Shown here: piece after piece, positions 1 to 9,060 of the stretch
How the letters are laid out: every line of letters starts with the position of its first letter
Numbering within the stretch: the stretch's first letter is position 1
Assembly (NCBI GenBank): GCA_963748095.1
Contig: CAVVIO010000023.1
Location: 67,446-131,445 of the forward strand
Source: CAVVIO01 sp963748095
GTDB lineage: Bacteria; Bacteroidota; Bacteroidia; Bacteroidales; UBA10428
Length of the DNA: 64,000 nt
Reading direction: 5' to 3'
Position numbers and translations under genes: made by a program
Notes under the pieces: model-generated
Seen by the model: only the letters and a program-made list of their open reading frames with translations
Told to the model about the DNA's origin: nothing
The model's database searches: none

Positions 1-1
1 G

Positions 2-145
2 TATGCAATAGAGTTCAGGTGCTGCAATGTATCCGATGAATTGCATGAGTTGTTTACATTGGTCAATAATGACAATAAAATTAAAACATGTACCCTTGCT
101 GAAATGGATGTACCTACATTAATAGAGGTACAACTTGCTAATTGA
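2..145 (+). CDS. 3' end of an unidentified gene (partial)
   Basis: An open frame enters from the left edge and runs 47 codons to a TGA stop. The C-terminal residues include DVPTLIEVQLAN. I recognise no family. The frame overlaps the stop of the convergent minus-strand gene by about 8 bases. Support is only that the frame stays open from the edge and ends at a plausible tail-to-tail junction, so it may be a chance frame. Confidence 0.35.
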   Translation, partial: YAIEFRCCNVSDELHELFTLVNNDNKIKTCTLAEMDVPTLIEVQLAN

Positions 146-2558
146 TTTTGGTAACAAAATTTTTGCTTGCAATTTTTCCATCACTGGAAATTCCTTCTAC
201 AATAATCCTGAAATTGTTAATCCCGTGAGGTTTGGCAAATATTACAGTTGCTTTTCCATTTTCATTGGATTTAATATCTGGAGCCCAGTATACAGTTGAA
301 TAGGATAATTTATTTTTTTCATTTTCAGGCATATGTGAATACCTTGGTTGGTAAAACTCCCGTGGCGTATGAAATCCGAGCATTTGAAATTCTATCTGTC
401 CTTTGATCATATATCTTCCTCTTTTGGTATAAATAGCGATTACTCCATTGGCACCTCTTATTCCATAAATGGCAGCACTTGGACCTTTTAAAAATTCAAT
501 TCGTTCAACATCTTGGGGGGGAATAGTAAACAATGCATCTGTCCCGAACGTTGGCACCCCATCTACTAATACCAGCGGGTCGTTACTGCCTAACAGAGTG
601 CTCGGTCCTCTTATAACAACCCTGTTCCCTGTTACAAGAACCCCGGGAACCCTGCCCTTAATTGCTTCCAGAATATTCGGAGTGCCATCTGGAATATCTT
701 TTCCGTAAATTACATTGTCCGGTTTACCATGTATGGAAGGAAGGTCATCCTCATGTTCTTTTTTATCCTCTTCTTCCTTGATTGCCTCTTCTTTTTTAAA
801 TTCTATATATTTTTCATGACGGTATTCTTTTTTGTCTCTTTCCGATACAGTTGTTAAAAATAAATTACCCTGGTACTTGGTTATTTTTTCATAAGGGGAT
901 TCTGCCAGAAGAATTAAAAGATTTTTTTTATTATTTGGCTTTCTAACAGTGATTTTTACTGAAATAGTATCCTGATAATCCAGCCCGTCAAATTTAAAAT
1001 GTCCTTTGTCGCCCGATTTCTGAGAAAATACATCATTGTACTTATCTAATATTGAAAGAGTAACATCTGCGTTTTTAAAAGGGATGCCCAATAATTCACG
1101 CGTAATCTGGCCTTCGACAGTAATTTTATTCTCAGGTAAATACCTGATTCCCGGAAAGTCAGAATTCACAATCTTGTCCCAGTCAAACCTTCTCCATCCC
1201 TGGGTAAGAAGTAAATCATCAAGTGCTTTTGCAGCCCGGGGAGAATCCTGAAAATAATATTCCGGATTATTTATATAACCTTTCAAATCAGAAGTTAAAA
1301 GCAGATTAACCAGCATGGATGGTTCCTGAAAGAGATTCTTTGTAGTATCTTCCGGCAAAACAGACAATGAAATGTTGGATTTTACCGGGTTATCATTTTT
1401 GTCAGTTATCTTAAGTGAAAGGTGTACCTTTCCACTATCAATTGTGGTAGCTGCAGCTAAATTAAGTTGATCTTCATGATTTATGAATACGAGTCTTTCG
1501 GAAAGTGGTATTCCGCGGCTGTTAAAAACCGTTAATTGTAAAATACCCGTAGGAAATATTGACTTATTCAACAATTTCACTACTCTGTTATTTGACAAGT
1601 CTTCAATGGAAGTATAATACATTTTATCACGAACTTGTCCTGTTAAAACCACCTCATTTGCCATTCTGTCATTCGTAGATGGACGATTGGAACTCAAAGT
1701 CAGAAATATATTTTCAGGATCTGAATTATCAATTTTCATTACTATTCCTGTAGGTAATATTTCCGGCAGATCGACTTTTATTTTCTTGTGTTTCTTGTAA
1801 TTGACTACAGCATAATATTTTTTATTTTTTTCGGGAGTAAAAGCTACAGTTCCCATTCCATCATAATAACTTAGAAATGATGTTATTTCATTACCTTTGG
1901 TATCATAGATGTTACCGGATACATCAAGGCTAATTCCGGTTTCATTAATAGCCTTAAATGCCAGTACGGATGATAGTCCGGCAATCAGGTTTCCCCCTTC
2001 AGGGAAAAAAGTGAATTCAATGTCGTTCGCCTTTTCAGCTGTTTTTCTCAGGTTTTTACGATTGCGTTTAGCTTCTTTGTTAGAGATTAATTTTATTTCA
2101 TGGGGATTTATCACTGAAAGATTTTGTGAAAAATAATAATCAGTGTCAAAATTTTTCATCCAGTTTGTATAAGCCCTTATCTGGTATAGTCCTTCAGGAA
2201 CAGTATCTGTAAGCAGGAATTCGCCATGACCAAAACCGAAGGTCATCCTTAAACGAATAATTTGCACTACAATCTTTTTCGGATTAATAAGTTCAACATA
2301 CAGGTTTGTGCTTATCGAGTCTGGATGATGATTCATCCCATTCAGCAGGTATGCTTTGAACCAAATTGTTTCATTTGCATGATAAAGTGTCTTGTCTAAA
2401 TGCAGGTAAACCTTTTGCTGGGGATAATACCTGTCAAATTTATTCAGTGAATTTTCAATTTTTTCAATTCTTCTGTCAATATCAGGCTCTTTCTCGTAAT
2501 ACAATGATAGTAGCAGGAAAGAGAATAGTATTAAAATTGTTAGTTTGTTTTTTTTCAT
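138..2558 (-). CDS. Secreted MG2-like protein with a TonB plug domain and no barrel
   Basis: An 806-residue exported protein with a hydrophobic N-terminal signal or anchor at residues 5-20. Residues about 45-155 resemble the macroglobulin MG2 fold (QQKVYLHLDKTLYHANETIW). Residues about 473-546 look like a carboxypeptidase-regulatory beta sandwich. A charged Lys/Glu linker lies at about 586-606. Residues about 615-715 form a SusC-type TonB plug with LVDGVP and ERIEFLKGPSAAIYGIRGANG. A full TonB receptor would continue into a beta barrel of several hundred residues. This protein ends about 90 residues after the plug, so it cannot be a conventional channel. Proteins of this build are common in Bacteroidota and are usually annotated as plug-domain proteins. 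The ligand and role are unknown; binding to a surface partner or to TonB-linked machinery is inference. Confidence 0.8.
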   Translation of the reverse strand: MKKNKLTILILFSFLLLSLYYEKEPDIDRRIEKIENSLNKFDRYYPQQKVYLHLDKTLYHANETIWFKAYLLNGMNHHPDSISTNLYVELINPKKIVVQIIRLRMTFGFGHGEFLLTDTVPEGLYQIRAYTNWMKNFDTDYYFSQNLSVINPHEIKLISNKEAKRNRKNLRKTAEKANDIEFTFFPEGGNLIAGLSSVLAFKAINETGISLDVSGNIYDTKGNEITSFLSYYDGMGTVAFTPEKNKKYYAVVNYKKHKKIKVDLPEILPTGIVMKIDNSDPENIFLTLSSNRPSTNDRMANEVVLTGQVRDKMYYTSIEDLSNNRVVKLLNKSIFPTGILQLTVFNSRGIPLSERLVFINHEDQLNLAAATTIDSGKVHLSLKITDKNDNPVKSNISLSVLPEDTTKNLFQEPSMLVNLLLTSDLKGYINNPEYYFQDSPRAAKALDDLLLTQGWRRFDWDKIVNSDFPGIRYLPENKITVEGQITRELLGIPFKNADVTLSILDKYNDVFSQKSGDKGHFKFDGLDYQDTISVKITVRKPNNKKNLLILLAESPYEKITKYQGNLFLTTVSERDKKEYRHEKYIEFKKEEAIKEEEDKKEHEDDLPSIHGKPDNVIYGKDIPDGTPNILEAIKGRVPGVLVTGNRVVIRGPSTLLGSNDPLVLVDGVPTFGTDALFTIPPQDVERIEFLKGPSAAIYGIRGANGVIAIYTKRGRYMIKGQIEFQMLGFHTPREFYQPRYSHMPENEKNKLSYSTVYWAPDIKSNENGKATVIFAKPHGINNFRIIVEGISSDGKIASKNFVTKIN

Positions 2559-2888
2559 GGCAACAAGTGTTAAATCAGGTAAAATAATCTTTCCGGAATC
2601 ACCTCTCTGCTGTTAATTTCGGCGTTGCTGTTAATAAACAGTTGATTATCAATCATGTTTATTAAATTTATTTCCTTTATCGGAGGATATTATTTTATGT
2701 GTATAATTTCGTAAATTTCATACAGAAATTCAAAAAACAGGACTACTTATTTATAATCAACCGGTAAAATAATTTTCAATAATTTATTTTTAGAATTTCT
2801 TTTTGGTTATTGTTGTAACTCATTTCAAATTCTCAAGCAAATTTGTATTTTTACGACCCTGTTTGTAAAACATTAAAACACATGAAGT
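2559..2888. other. Divergent intergenic region upstream of the plug protein and yebC
   Basis: About 330 AT-rich bases between two divergent genes with no credible coding frame. TATTTTTA at 2846-2853, about 35 bases before the yebC start, differs by one base from the Bacteroidota -7 consensus. I do not see a well-spaced TTG partner. No repeat, terminator or RNA structure stands out. Confidence 0.4.
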
Positions 2889-3626
2889 ATGTCAGGACAT
2901 AATAAATGGTCAACTATAAAAAGAAAAAAGGGAGCGCTGGACGCGAAAAAAGGAAAAGTTTTTTCGAGAATTGTAAAAGAAATACAAATTGCTGTCAGGG
3001 AAGGCGGCCCTGATGCAGATGCAAATCCTAAACTTCGACTGGCAATTCAAAATTCTAAAGGTGTAAATATGCCAAAGGAAAATGTGGAAAGGGCAATAAA
3101 TAAAGCCAGTTCCGAAGGGGCAAATTTGCAGGAAGTTACTTTCGAAGGTTATGCTCCCCATGGTATTGCGGTATTTATCGAATGTCTTACCGATAATAAT
3201 CAGCGAACGGTTAGCAATGTACGGGCAGTATTTAATAAAAGGGGAGGTAATCTTGGTACCAATGGTTCATTAAGCTTTCTTTTCGATAGAAAAGGTGTTT
3301 TTACAATACAGAAAGAAGGTCGGGATCCGGAAGAATTTGAGCTGGAGATCATTGATGCAGGAGCAGAAGATTTCGAAGTTGAAGATGATGTATTTGTTAT
3401 CACCACAGCATTGGAAGATTTCGGAAGTATGCAGAAGAAACTGGATGAAATGAATATTACGGTTGAAAATGCCCAGTTGCAGAGAATTCCGAATGACATG
3501 AAACAATTGGACATCGATTCGGCTAAGAAAGTTTTAAGAGCCATAGATGAGTTTGAGGACATTGATGATGTTCAGAATGTATACCATAATCTGGAAGTAA
3601 CTGATGAGATTAATGGAGGCACTTGA
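2889..3626 (+). CDS. yebC: YebC/PmpR-family regulator or translation factor
   Basis: A 245-residue member of the YebC/PmpR family, of normal length. The hallmark N terminus (MSGHNKWSTIKRKKGALDAK) is followed by the GGPDADANPKLRLAI and KGVNMPKENVERAI segments and the FEGYAPHGIAVFIECLTDNN core. The C-terminal domain has the expected acidic stretches. Family members have been described as DNA-binding transcription regulators and as factors that relieve ribosome stalling; the sequence does not say which applies here. The gene stands alone between a divergent gene and the leu leader region. The ATG begins the conserved MSGHNKW motif, so the start is secure. Confidence 0.95.
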   Translation: MSGHNKWSTIKRKKGALDAKKGKVFSRIVKEIQIAVREGGPDADANPKLRLAIQNSKGVNMPKENVERAINKASSEGANLQEVTFEGYAPHGIAVFIECLTDNNQRTVSNVRAVFNKRGGNLGTNGSLSFLFDRKGVFTIQKEGRDPEEFELEIIDAGAEDFEVEDDVFVITTALEDFGSMQKKLDEMNITVENAQLQRIPNDMKQLDIDSAKKVLRAIDEFEDIDDVQNVYHNLEVTDEINGGT

Positions 3627-3757
3627 AGATTAATGCTTAATTAAATACATTTCATTAAGTCGCTTGTATACAGAATGATATTCATGTCGTTTTTTAGATG
3701 AAATGCATATTCAGATTAATTTTCAAAAAAATTCTTTTAAAATATGATTTTTATCAG

Positions 3758-3765
3758 TAAATTTG
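3758..3765 (+). promoter_or_regulatory. -7 element of the leu operon leader promoter
   Basis: TAAATTTG matches the Bacteroidota -7 consensus TAnnTTTG exactly and lies 21 bases before the leader-peptide ATG. No clear TTG -33 element is present at the usual distance; the nearest match is TTC at 3732-3734. Transcription would start around 3772, giving a short untranslated segment before the leader frame. Confidence 0.55.
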
Positions 3766-3786
3766 TGCCTCAATATTGAAGACAAT

Positions 3787-3852
3787 ATGAATAGATTATA
3801 TTCCATACTCACTATTATTATTCTTCTTGGTATTCTAAAGATTCCAAAGTGA
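3787..3852 (+). CDS. leuL: Leu/Ile-rich leader peptide of the leu operon attenuator
   Basis: This 21-codon frame encodes MNRLYSILTIIILLGILKIP plus a final Lys, then TGA. Eleven of 21 residues are Leu (5) or Ile (6), concentrated between residues 4 and 19. None of the Leu codons is CTG; they are TTA, CTC, CTT, CTT and CTA. The stop codon sits inside an RNA segment that can pair either with the leader's own coding region or with the 5' arm of the downstream terminator. This is the standard arrangement for control by ribosome stalling on scarce charged tRNA. The peptide itself probably has no function after translation. Known analogues are the leuL and ilvL leaders of enterobacteria; the assignment here comes from composition and RNA geometry. 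Confidence 0.8.
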   Translation: MNRLYSILTIIILLGILKIPK

Positions 3853-3918
3853 GGATGGTATGTTAATATATTAAAAAACGCATAGAAGCCATTCTCACTT
3901 GGGAGAATGGCTTTTTTT
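3803..3918 (+). promoter_or_regulatory. Transcription attenuator (segments 1-4) of the leu operon
   Basis: Four segments can pair in mutually exclusive ways. Segment 1 (3803-3813, CCATACTCACT, inside the leader frame) pairs with segment 2 (3848-3858, AGTGAGGATGG) with one mismatch. Segment 2 extended (3847-3858, AAGTGAGGATGG) pairs with segment 3 (3889-3900, CCATTCTCACTT) over 12 positions with one G-U. Segment 3 (3886-3896) pairs with segment 4 (3903-3913) in an 11-bp stem with a 6-base loop and a run of T, a typical intrinsic terminator. A ribosome stalled on the Ile/Leu codons would cover segment 1, free segment 2 and favour 2:3 readthrough. A ribosome reaching the stop at 3850-3852 would cover segment 2 and let the terminator form. 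The pairing is read from sequence; the mechanism is inferred by analogy. Confidence 0.8.
3886..3918 (+). terminator. Intrinsic terminator arm (3:4) of the leu attenuator
   Basis: AAGCCATTCTC and GAGAATGGCTT form a perfect 11-bp stem around the loop ACTTGG, followed by a T run from 3912 to 3918. It lies 34 bases before leuA, so readthrough is needed for expression of the operon from the leader promoter. Confidence 0.85.
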
Positions 3919-3952
3919 ATATAGAGTAGCTAACATTTAAATTAACTTAATC

Positions 3953-5449
3953 ATGAGCGAGAAAGTTTATGTATTTGACACAACCCTTAGAGACGGAGAG
4001 CAGGTACCTGGCTGTCAGTTAAACACAGTTGAAAAAATTGAAGTTGCCAAGGCTCTCGAGTTACTAGGAGTTGATATAATTGAAGCAGGATTTCCTATTT
4101 CCAGCCCTGGCGATTTCAAATCGGTGGAAGAAATATCCAAAGCAGTAAAAAACCCGGTAATATGTGCACTAACCAGGGCAGTGCAAAAAGACATTGATGT
4201 TGCTTCTGACTCGCTCAAATATGCAAAGCGAAAAAGGATTCACACAGGTATAGGGACTTCCTATTATCATATTCATTATAAATTGAATTCTAATCCCGAT
4301 GAAATACTTGAACGTGCGGTAGAAGCAGTAAAATATGCAAAAAAATACGTGGAAGATGTGGAGTTTTATGCTGAAGATGCGGGAAGGTCCGAGAATGAAT
4401 ACCTTGCACGTGTGATAGAGGCAGTAATAGCTGCCGGGGCAACAGTTGTAAATATTCCCGACACAACAGGATACTGCTTACCGGAAGAATTCGGTACAAA
4501 AATCAGATTTTTGAAAGAAAATGTTAAAAATATCGACAAAGCTGTTATCTCTACTCACTGTCATAATGATCTGGGAATGGCTACTGCCAATACAATTTCC
4601 GGGGTTATTAACGGAGCACGACAGGTTGAAGTTACCATAAACGGTATTGGAGAAAGGGCAGGTAATACATCGCTGGAAGAGGTAGTGATGATATTAAAAA
4701 GCAGGCAGCATCTTGAATTGGATACAGGAATAAATACTAAAAATATTTATAAAACCAGTCGTTTGATTTCATCTTTGATGAATATGCCGGTGCAGCCCAA
4801 TAAAGCTATTGTGGGACGTAATGCATTTGCCCATTCTTCTGGAATCCACCAGGATGGAGTGTTGAAAAACCGGGAGAATTATGAAATAATCGATCCGGTA
4901 GAAGTCGGCGTTAACGAATCGAGCATTGCTCTTACAGCCCGCAGCGGGCGTGCAGCTTTAAAACACCGGTTAAAAATGTTGGGCTATTCTCTTGATAGCA
5001 CCAAACTTGATAAGGTTTACCAGCGTTTTCTCGAGCTGGCAGACCGGAAGAAGGATATTCGCGACGAAGACCTTGATTTACTGATAGGTAACGGTCAGGA
5101 AAAACAGGAAAGAAACATTAAACTGGAACATCTCCAGGTGCTTGCAGGTAAATCTACAATACCTATGGCTACAGTTACACTGAACATCAACGGAGAATCT
5201 TTTACTGCTACTTCTTCCGGTAACGGCCCGGTAGATGCAGCCTTTAGTGCTGTGAAAAGCCTGGTACGTCACCAGGTAAAACTCGAGGAATTTCTGGTAC
5301 AAGCCATCACCCGCGGAAGCGATGATCAGGGAAAAGTACACATCCAGGTTGAGAATAAAGGGAAACTTTTTTATGGGTTTTCAGGAAATACAGATATTAT
5401 CACAGCTTCAGTAGAAGCATTTATTGACGCAATAAATCGTATTGTTTAA
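3953..5449 (+). CDS. leuA: 2-isopropylmalate synthase
   Basis: The enzyme condenses acetyl-CoA with 2-oxoisovalerate to form 2-isopropylmalate, the first committed step of leucine synthesis, in the cytoplasm. The 498-residue protein has the HMGL-like TIM barrel with DTTLRDGEQ at residues 9-17, the metal-binding HCHND at 202-206, and INGIGERAGN and HSSGIHQDGVLK further on. The C-terminal regulatory LeuA domain (about 390-498, with SSGNGPVDAAF) is where leucine feedback acts in this family. It is the first structural gene after the attenuator and is followed by leuC after 19 bases. The paralogue downstream (7531-9048) is more divergent. Confidence 0.95.
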   Translation: MSEKVYVFDTTLRDGEQVPGCQLNTVEKIEVAKALELLGVDIIEAGFPISSPGDFKSVEEISKAVKNPVICALTRAVQKDIDVASDSLKYAKRKRIHTGIGTSYYHIHYKLNSNPDEILERAVEAVKYAKKYVEDVEFYAEDAGRSENEYLARVIEAVIAAGATVVNIPDTTGYCLPEEFGTKIRFLKENVKNIDKAVISTHCHNDLGMATANTISGVINGARQVEVTINGIGERAGNTSLEEVVMILKSRQHLELDTGINTKNIYKTSRLISSLMNMPVQPNKAIVGRNAFAHSSGIHQDGVLKNRENYEIIDPVEVGVNESSIALTARSGRAALKHRLKMLGYSLDSTKLDKVYQRFLELADRKKDIRDEDLDLLIGNGQEKQERNIKLEHLQVLAGKSTIPMATVTLNINGESFTATSSGNGPVDAAFSAVKSLVRHQVKLEEFLVQAITRGSDDQGKVHIQVENKGKLFYGFSGNTDIITASVEAFIDAINRIV

Positions 5450-5468
5450 TTTTTAAAATTATATAACC

Positions 5469-6869
5469 TTGGGAAAAACATTATTTGATAAAATTTGGGA
5501 TGCTCATGTAGTATCCGAAATAGAAGGTGGTCCGAGTGTTTTTTATATCGACAGGCATTTGATACACGAAGTTACCAGCCCGCAAGCATTTGCAGGCCTG
5601 GATAAAAGGGGGATAAAAGTTTTCCGCCCGCAAAATACAGTTGCCACACCCGACCATAATGTGCCAACGATTATGCAACATTTACCAATTAAGGATATGT
5701 TGTCGCGCACACAGGTTAACAAGCTTTCGGAAAACACCAAAAACCATGGAATCCAATTATATGGACTGAATCACCCGTTTCAGGGCATTGTACATGTTAT
5801 CGGGCCTGAGTTGGGACTAACACAGCCGGGGATGACCATTGTCTGTGGCGACAGCCATACTTCCACACATGGGGCATTTGGAAGCGTTGCTTTCGGTATT
5901 GGCACCAGTGAAGTGGAAATGGTACTGGCCACGCAATGTATCATGCAGCCAAAGCCAAAGCGAATGCGGATTAACATTGATGGTGTACTCGGGAAAGGTG
6001 TAACGGCAAAAGACATCATCCTATTTATAATTTCAAAAATTTCGACCAGCGGTGGCACGGGATATTTCATAGAATATGCGGGGTCGGCCATACGCAGTCT
6101 GAGTATGGAAGGTCGTATGACCATCTGTAATATGAGTATTGAAATGGGCGCCAGGGGTGGTTTAATAGCCCCCGATGAAACAACCTTTGCATATGTAAAA
6201 GGAAGGGAATTTGCTCCAAAAGGTGAAGAATGGGATAAAAAGCTTGCTTATTGGCAAACTCTTTATTCGGATGAGGATGCGGTATTCGATCGTGAGCTGA
6301 CATATAGCGCTGCCGATATAGAACCAATGATAACTTACGGAACAAATCCGGGAATGGGTGTTGGAATAACCGGTAAAATACCAGAAGTGAGTAATTTACC
6401 TGAAAGTGAAAAACCAAGTTTTGAAAAGTCGCTCCGGTATATGGACTTTGAGGCCGGTTCAGCAATGAAAGACAAAAAAGTGGATTACGTATTTGTAGGT
6501 AGTTGCACAAACGGCAGGATCGAAGACCTCAGGGCTTTTACATCTTTTGTGAAAGGGAAAAAGAAAGCAGATAATATTACTGTCTGGATTGTTCCCGGGT
6601 CAAAACAGGTGGAAAAGCAGGCGATAGCTGAAGGCCTTGATAAAATTCTGTCAGAAGCCGGATTTGAATTACGCCAGCCGGGATGTTCTGCTTGTCTTGC
6701 TATGAACGATGATAAGATCCCGGAAGGAAAATATGCCGTTTCTACATCGAACCGTAATTTTGAAGGCCGACAGGGGCCCGGAGCACGAACGATGCTGGCA
6801 AGTCCTTTAACAGCAGCAGCAGCAGCGCTTACCGGAAGAGTTACCGATCCCAGGGAGTTGATAGGATGA
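5469..6869 (+). CDS. leuC: 3-isopropylmalate dehydratase large subunit
   Basis: With LeuD this forms isopropylmalate isomerase, converting 2- to 3-isopropylmalate with a 4Fe-4S cluster. The 466-residue aconitase-fold protein keeps the three cluster ligands: C346 in GSCTNGRIEDLR, and C406 and C409 in PGCSACLAMNDD. The VVCGDSHTSTHGAFG-like segment and the C-terminal NRNFEGRQGPG are also present. No ATG is available at the conserved N terminus (GKTLFDKIWDAHVV), so a TTG start is used. If citramalate is made by the neighbouring gene product, LeuCD would also isomerise it in the isoleucine branch, as it does in other bacteria. Confidence 0.95.
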   Translation: MGKTLFDKIWDAHVVSEIEGGPSVFYIDRHLIHEVTSPQAFAGLDKRGIKVFRPQNTVATPDHNVPTIMQHLPIKDMLSRTQVNKLSENTKNHGIQLYGLNHPFQGIVHVIGPELGLTQPGMTIVCGDSHTSTHGAFGSVAFGIGTSEVEMVLATQCIMQPKPKRMRINIDGVLGKGVTAKDIILFIISKISTSGGTGYFIEYAGSAIRSLSMEGRMTICNMSIEMGARGGLIAPDETTFAYVKGREFAPKGEEWDKKLAYWQTLYSDEDAVFDRELTYSAADIEPMITYGTNPGMGVGITGKIPEVSNLPESEKPSFEKSLRYMDFEAGSAMKDKKVDYVFVGSCTNGRIEDLRAFTSFVKGKKKADNITVWIVPGSKQVEKQAIAEGLDKILSEAGFELRQPGCSACLAMNDDKIPEGKYAVSTSNRNFEGRQGPGARTMLASPLTAAAAALTGRVTDPRELIG

Positions 6870-6923
6870 TTACAGGACGGTTTGTAGAATTATATTAACG
6901 AACAATTAAAAAATATTCAAAAC

Positions 6924-7517
6924 ATGGCAATAGATAAATTTTCAACATTGCGTTCGACATGTGTTCCCGTGCCGGTAGAAAATGTGGATACCGATCAGAT
7001 TATTCCGGCAAGGTTTTTAAAAGCAACCACACGGGATGGTTTTGGTGATAACCTTTTCAGGGATTGGCGTTACGACAAGAATGATAAACCCAAAGAGGAT
7101 TTTGTATTGAATCAATCGAACTATTCGGGTAAAATACTTGTTGGTGGTAAAAATTTCGGGAGCGGTTCAAGTCGCGAACATGCAGCCTGGGCAATATACG
7201 ATTATGGATTTAAAGTAGTTGTGTCCAGTTTTTTTGCAGATATATTTAAAAACAATGCACTGAATAACGGACTTTTACCGGTGCAGGTAACAGAAGATTT
7301 TCTGGCACATTTGTTCCGTGAAGTAGAAAAGGATCCGAAAACAGAGGTGGAAGTTAACCTTGAAAAACAGGAGATTGTCATCTTATCCACCGGAGAAAAA
7401 CAAACATTCGATATCAATTCTTATAAAAAAGAGTGCCTGTTGAATGGCTACGATGATATCGACTATTTATTAAATATAAAAGATAAGATTAAAGAGTTCG
7501 AAAAGAGCCGGCTATAA
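6924..7517 (+). CDS. leuD: 3-isopropylmalate dehydratase small subunit
   Basis: A 197-residue swivel-domain partner of LeuC. Visible family features are NVDTDQIIPARFLK near the N terminus and the substrate-binding loop GGKNFGSGSSREHAAWA in the first half. Its length is normal for bacterial LeuD. It follows leuC by 54 bases and precedes the citramalate-synthase-like gene by 13 bases, consistent with one transcript. Confidence 0.95.
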   Translation: MAIDKFSTLRSTCVPVPVENVDTDQIIPARFLKATTRDGFGDNLFRDWRYDKNDKPKEDFVLNQSNYSGKILVGGKNFGSGSSREHAAWAIYDYGFKVVVSSFFADIFKNNALNNGLLPVQVTEDFLAHLFREVEKDPKTEVEVNLEKQEIVILSTGEKQTFDINSYKKECLLNGYDDIDYLLNIKDKIKEFEKSRL

Positions 7518-7530
7518 AAATCAGTAACAG

Positions 7531-9048
7531 ATGAAAATCACAATCATGGATACCACCCTCAGGGATGGTGAACAAACCTCTGGCGTATCTTTTTCCGAAG
7601 AAGAGAAACTTAGCATCTCAAGACTTCTGCTTGAGGAACTTAAAGTGGACCGGATAGAAGTGGCATCGGCAAGGGTATCAAAAGGGGAATATGAAGCTGT
7701 AAGAAAAATTTCGGAATGGGCCGACCGGCATAATATGCTGGATAGAATTGAGGTTTTGGGATTCGTTGATGAGAATACGTCTGTTGATTGGATTACAGAG
7801 GCGGGTTGCAAAGTAATGAACCTGCTTACTAAAGGGTCATTGAAACATGTTTGCAAACAGTTGCGAAAAACTCCCGAAGAGCACATTGCTGATATCAGGA
7901 AGGTTGTAAATTATGCCACAGAAAAGGGAGTAAGGGTGAATATATATCTGGAAGATTGGTCGAACGGTATGCGCAATTCAAAAGAATATGTATTTCAGAT
8001 GATCGATGCTTTGCAACATGAAAATATCGACCGGTTTATGCTCCCCGATACACTCGGTATATTAAACCCGGATGAGACATTTACATTTTGTGACGAAATG
8101 CTGAAAAAGTACCCGGAGGTGAATTTCGACTTTCATTCACATAATGATTATGATCTTGCTTCGGCAAATGTTTATGCTGCCCTTAAAGCGGGAATATCCT
8201 GTTTTCATACTACAGTTAACGGACTGGGTGAAAGAGCGGGGAATGTTCCTTTATCAAGTGTTATTGCCATTGTGAAAGATCATTTCAATCACAGCATGTC
8301 TGTTGATGAATCAAGACTGACGCTTATAAGTAAGATGGTGGAATCTTTTTCAGGGATCCGGATACCCCCCAACAAACCATTAATAGGGGATAATGTTTTT
8401 ACCCAGACAAGTGGTGTTCATGCCGATGGGGATAACAAAAATAATTTATATTTTAACGACCTGTTACCCGAACGTTTCGGCCGAAAACGGTCATATGCTC
8501 TGGGCAAAACATCTGGGAAAGCCAATATTAAAAAGAACCTGGAAGAGATGGGAATTGAACTGGATACGGAATCCATGAAAAAGGTTACCCAACGGATCAT
8601 TGAACTGGGGGATAAGAAGGAAACTGTTACCAAGGAAGATCTTCCATTTATCATTTCCGATGTACTGAAAAGTAAATCGATCAATGAAAAAATTCAGATC
8701 ATGAATTATTCCCTGTCAATGGCAAACGGATTAAAACCGGTGGCAACATTAAAAATTAAAATTGATAAAAAGGAATACGAAGAATCTTCAGTAGGTGACG
8801 GGCAATACGATGCTTTCATGAAAGCCTTGCGTAAAATTTATAAAAAGTTGAATAGAAGCCTTCCAAGGTTGCTCGATTACTCTGTTACCATCCCTCCGGG
8901 TGGAAAAACCGATGCATTGGTACAGACCCATATTACCTGGAAAGCGGACAGGGAATTTAAAACCAGGGGGCTCGATCCCGACCAGACATCCGCTGCTATC
9001 AAAGCAACACTGAAAATGCTGAACATCATTGAAAATAACCATTTATAA
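7531..9048 (+). CDS. cimA: LeuA-family synthase, probable (R)-citramalate synthase
   Basis: A 505-residue paralogue of LeuA with the same catalytic elements: DTTLRDGEQTSGVSF at the N terminus, metal-binding HSHND at residues 202-206, NGLGERAGN, and a C-terminal LeuA dimer domain with SVGDGQYDAF. Citramalate synthases use pyruvate and acetyl-CoA to make citramalate, which LeuCD and LeuB convert to 2-oxobutanoate for isoleucine. The first LeuA in the operon already covers the isopropylmalate step. The placement between leuD and leuB and the Ile-rich leader peptide both fit an isoleucine role. Homocitrate-type or second isopropylmalate synthase activity cannot be excluded from sequence alone. 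Confidence 0.7.
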   Translation: MKITIMDTTLRDGEQTSGVSFSEEEKLSISRLLLEELKVDRIEVASARVSKGEYEAVRKISEWADRHNMLDRIEVLGFVDENTSVDWITEAGCKVMNLLTKGSLKHVCKQLRKTPEEHIADIRKVVNYATEKGVRVNIYLEDWSNGMRNSKEYVFQMIDALQHENIDRFMLPDTLGILNPDETFTFCDEMLKKYPEVNFDFHSHNDYDLASANVYAALKAGISCFHTTVNGLGERAGNVPLSSVIAIVKDHFNHSMSVDESRLTLISKMVESFSGIRIPPNKPLIGDNVFTQTSGVHADGDNKNNLYFNDLLPERFGRKRSYALGKTSGKANIKKNLEEMGIELDTESMKKVTQRIIELGDKKETVTKEDLPFIISDVLKSKSINEKIQIMNYSLSMANGLKPVATLKIKIDKKEYEESSVGDGQYDAFMKALRKIYKKLNRSLPRLLDYSVTIPPGGKTDALVQTHITWKADREFKTRGLDPDQTSAAIKATLKMLNIIENNHL

Positions 9049-9060
9049 TAATACATATTT

